From: Chitinophaga pinensis
Lineage (GTDB): Bacteria; Pseudomonadota; Gammaproteobacteria; Burkholderiales; SG8-41
Assembly (NCBI GenBank): GCA_943329075.2
Contig: CALQCM020000022.1
Location: 1-64,000, forward strand
Length of the DNA: 64,000 bases
Direction: 5' to 3'
Every line of letters starts with the position of its first letter. The first letter of the stretch is position 1. Below the pieces are notes generated by a model. It searched no databases and had not been told where the DNA came from. It was given only the letters and a program-made list of their open reading frames with translations. Positions 63,701 through 64,000 of this stretch are shown in pieces. The position numbers were made by a program, and so were the translations under genes.

Positions 63701-64000
63701 GTGAGCGTCGTCCCCGCGTCCACATCCGTCGCAGTAGCCGTATAGACGGTACCCGTGCCGCCCGTTGAAAAATTCGCGGTCGCACCACTAGTCATCACAG
63801 GCGCTTCGTTGACGTTAGTCACCGAAACTACAACGGCCTGCGTCGTGTTATTGGCCCCGTCATTGGCAATCACGTTAAAGCTGTAGCTCGTCTTGCTCTC
63901 AAAGTCTGCTGAGACCTTCAGCGTCACCACACCGGCCGAGGTGATATCGACTAACCCTGCATCCGTCCCGCTGACCGTGTAGGTACGCGCCGCTAAGTTA
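60745..64000 (-). CDS. Large secreted protein with cadherin-like repeats, PPC domain and M10 (serralysin-type) metalloprotease (5' partial)
   Basis: The gene enters from the right edge, open for 1085 codons. In order: cadherin/VCBS-like repeats (NVNEAP..., DVDAGTTLTY, NNVYDITVTASDG), a bacterial prepeptidase PPC domain (about 63460-63130), the M10 protease with zinc site HEFGHAIGLSHPG (62670-62633) and Met-turn SVMSYF, RTX-like repeats (GGAGNDMLFGGAGSD, about 62200-62095), another cadherin-like repeat, and a C-terminal domain with the G9 tract. The last part is a likely type I export substrate of the genes that follow. The role (secreted protease or adhesin) is inferred. The N-terminus is beyond the window. 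Confidence 0.87.
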   Translation of the reverse strand, partial: NLAARTYTVSGTDAGLVDITSAGVVTLKVSADFESKTSYSFNVIANDGANNTTQAVVVSVTNVNEAPVMTSGATANFSTGGTGTVYTATATDVDAGTTLTYTMGGTDSALFNINASTGAVTFKTAPNFDTPSDAGANNVYDITVTASDGSLTATQVVAVAVNNNHAPAMTSGLMATSIFEVADAAAATSTAYTLLAGQTAQGTLTGTGDEDWYKVYLTAGQQYTFATTGVGTSNVQDTLLGLYNSSGVLLTYNDDGLPGKNSTFSYTPNASGYYYIGARAYAPSDSGAYELTFTSGSSPSFDAAMGAGVIDSDLSWGAAGSPVAITYGFRQSWSSAYSSTSNLGTFSQLTAAEISAVRTDLQFWSDICGITFTEVNPGGYTNSATMLIGNYSDATDGAGAFAYYPNTANTSFASSDGDLWLNLAGGISSSSLPIGSYSLFAILHEFGHAIGLSHPGLYNAAPGVSITYADNAQFVQDSNQYSVMSYFGGASTGAFSQRSSTPMMFDILAAQNIYGVNAATRATDTIYGFNSTAGSAYLFSGSTAASAFCIWDGAGTDTIDVSGFAQNQLVDLCAGTFSDVGSLTSNVSIAIGCSIENAKGGSGSDVIFGNSLNNTITGGAGNDMLFGGAGSDTAIFSSARSNYVISSMTDGWSVVGTDGTDQLFNVEYAQFSDQTVTLAANSSYVITSYVKASFAENAAGTVYTAAATDVDAGTTLTYVLGGPDASLFNISSTGALTFKATPNHSVPLDAGANNVYNVTVAASDGVNTSDSQEVSVTVEDHTAPTVTNTSGSYNKDTNTLLLTGTNYRTLLDAGETASTDIKVRLDWNRLSWDIDGNSTTNDVVFQVDNISAAKVIDDNHLAIVLDGSTNINIEYYLDYGGATLDTLDIQAGFARDVTGNVATTDGIQNAPLEVSPAAAGDLIIDLGAYGRLMDPVHVENKWYYVWVGWNPGPLNAFSQDHNYLDGIFTRDINGVVGPGETTDVFRYATLNGVSVALPTANGGQALRTSLNHDNSWSDWQWGTAYNDSQGVTYKDGFYFPEGSNGSTSSYDDILAIWDAYNGASVTSSVRGVPPGWGGAKLEVE

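Overview
The window looks like a betaproteobacterial (Burkholderiales-type) chromosome. The evidence is the gene order lepA-lepB-DUF4845-rnc-era-recO-pdxJ-(acpS)-nagZ, the uvrC-pgsA-tRNA-Gly-tRNA-Cys block, and an expansion of Bug/TctC-type periplasmic binding proteins. I count 11 apparently intact TctC genes and 3 remnants, with no TctA or TctB membrane partner in the window. There is no rRNA or CRISPR array.

Layout. (1) 1-22,966: accessory acyl-CoA catabolism. It holds the end of a 3-hydroxyisobutyrate dehydrogenase-type gene, two crotonases, three MaoC/hot-dog dehydratases, five CaiB/BaiF-family genes (two look like alpha-methylacyl-CoA racemases), a pair of acyl-CoA dehydrogenases, an enolase-superfamily enzyme, an ADP-forming-type acyl-CoA synthetase, an MmgE/PrpD protein and several TctC genes. 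Much of it sits in tight operons with ATGA overlaps. IS and TctC debris lies at its edges. (2) 22,103-30,193 (minus) and 30,372-36,633: a second catabolic block around an IclR regulator, with MBL hydrolase, dehydrogenase, MmgE/PrpD, TctC, SMP-30 and MaoC genes. (3) 36,920-38,659: a long gene divergent from a TctC gene. (4) 38,742-44,984: tRNA genes and an inserted stretch with a CocE-type hydrolase, TctC and cupin genes and IS256 debris. (5) 45,023-55,334: conserved housekeeping genes, all on the minus strand. (6) 55,577-64,000: a truncated phage-type integrase, then a type I secretion operon (membrane fusion protein, ABC exporter, TolC-type channel) behind a very large secreted protein with an M10 metalloprotease domain, which runs off the window edge.

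The most notable observation is two genes interrupted by an in-frame TGA that reads best as selenocysteine: 24,104-24,754 (minus) and 36,920-38,659 (plus). Both carry a UGxC motif of the UGSC (seleno)protein type. Both have a perfect 7-8 bp hairpin starting 11-12 nt after the TGA, with the apical loop about 18-20 nt away, which is the geometry of a bacterial SECIS element. Both have the same ribosome-binding-site and start context. In one locus the UGSC domain and its companion domain are fused in one polypeptide; in the other they are two adjacent genes. Both sit next to TctC and MmgE/PrpD genes, which suggests an uncharacterised substrate-uptake and redox module. No Sec machinery (selA, selB, selC, selD) is in the window.

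Other points are a G9 tract near the 3' end of the M10/RTX gene that toggles between two C-termini, a 21-codon stub of acpS between pdxJ and nagZ, and an inverted 3' fragment of a tRNA-Leu beside an intact tRNA-Leu(UAA). All functional statements rest on reading motifs and context; no database search was run.
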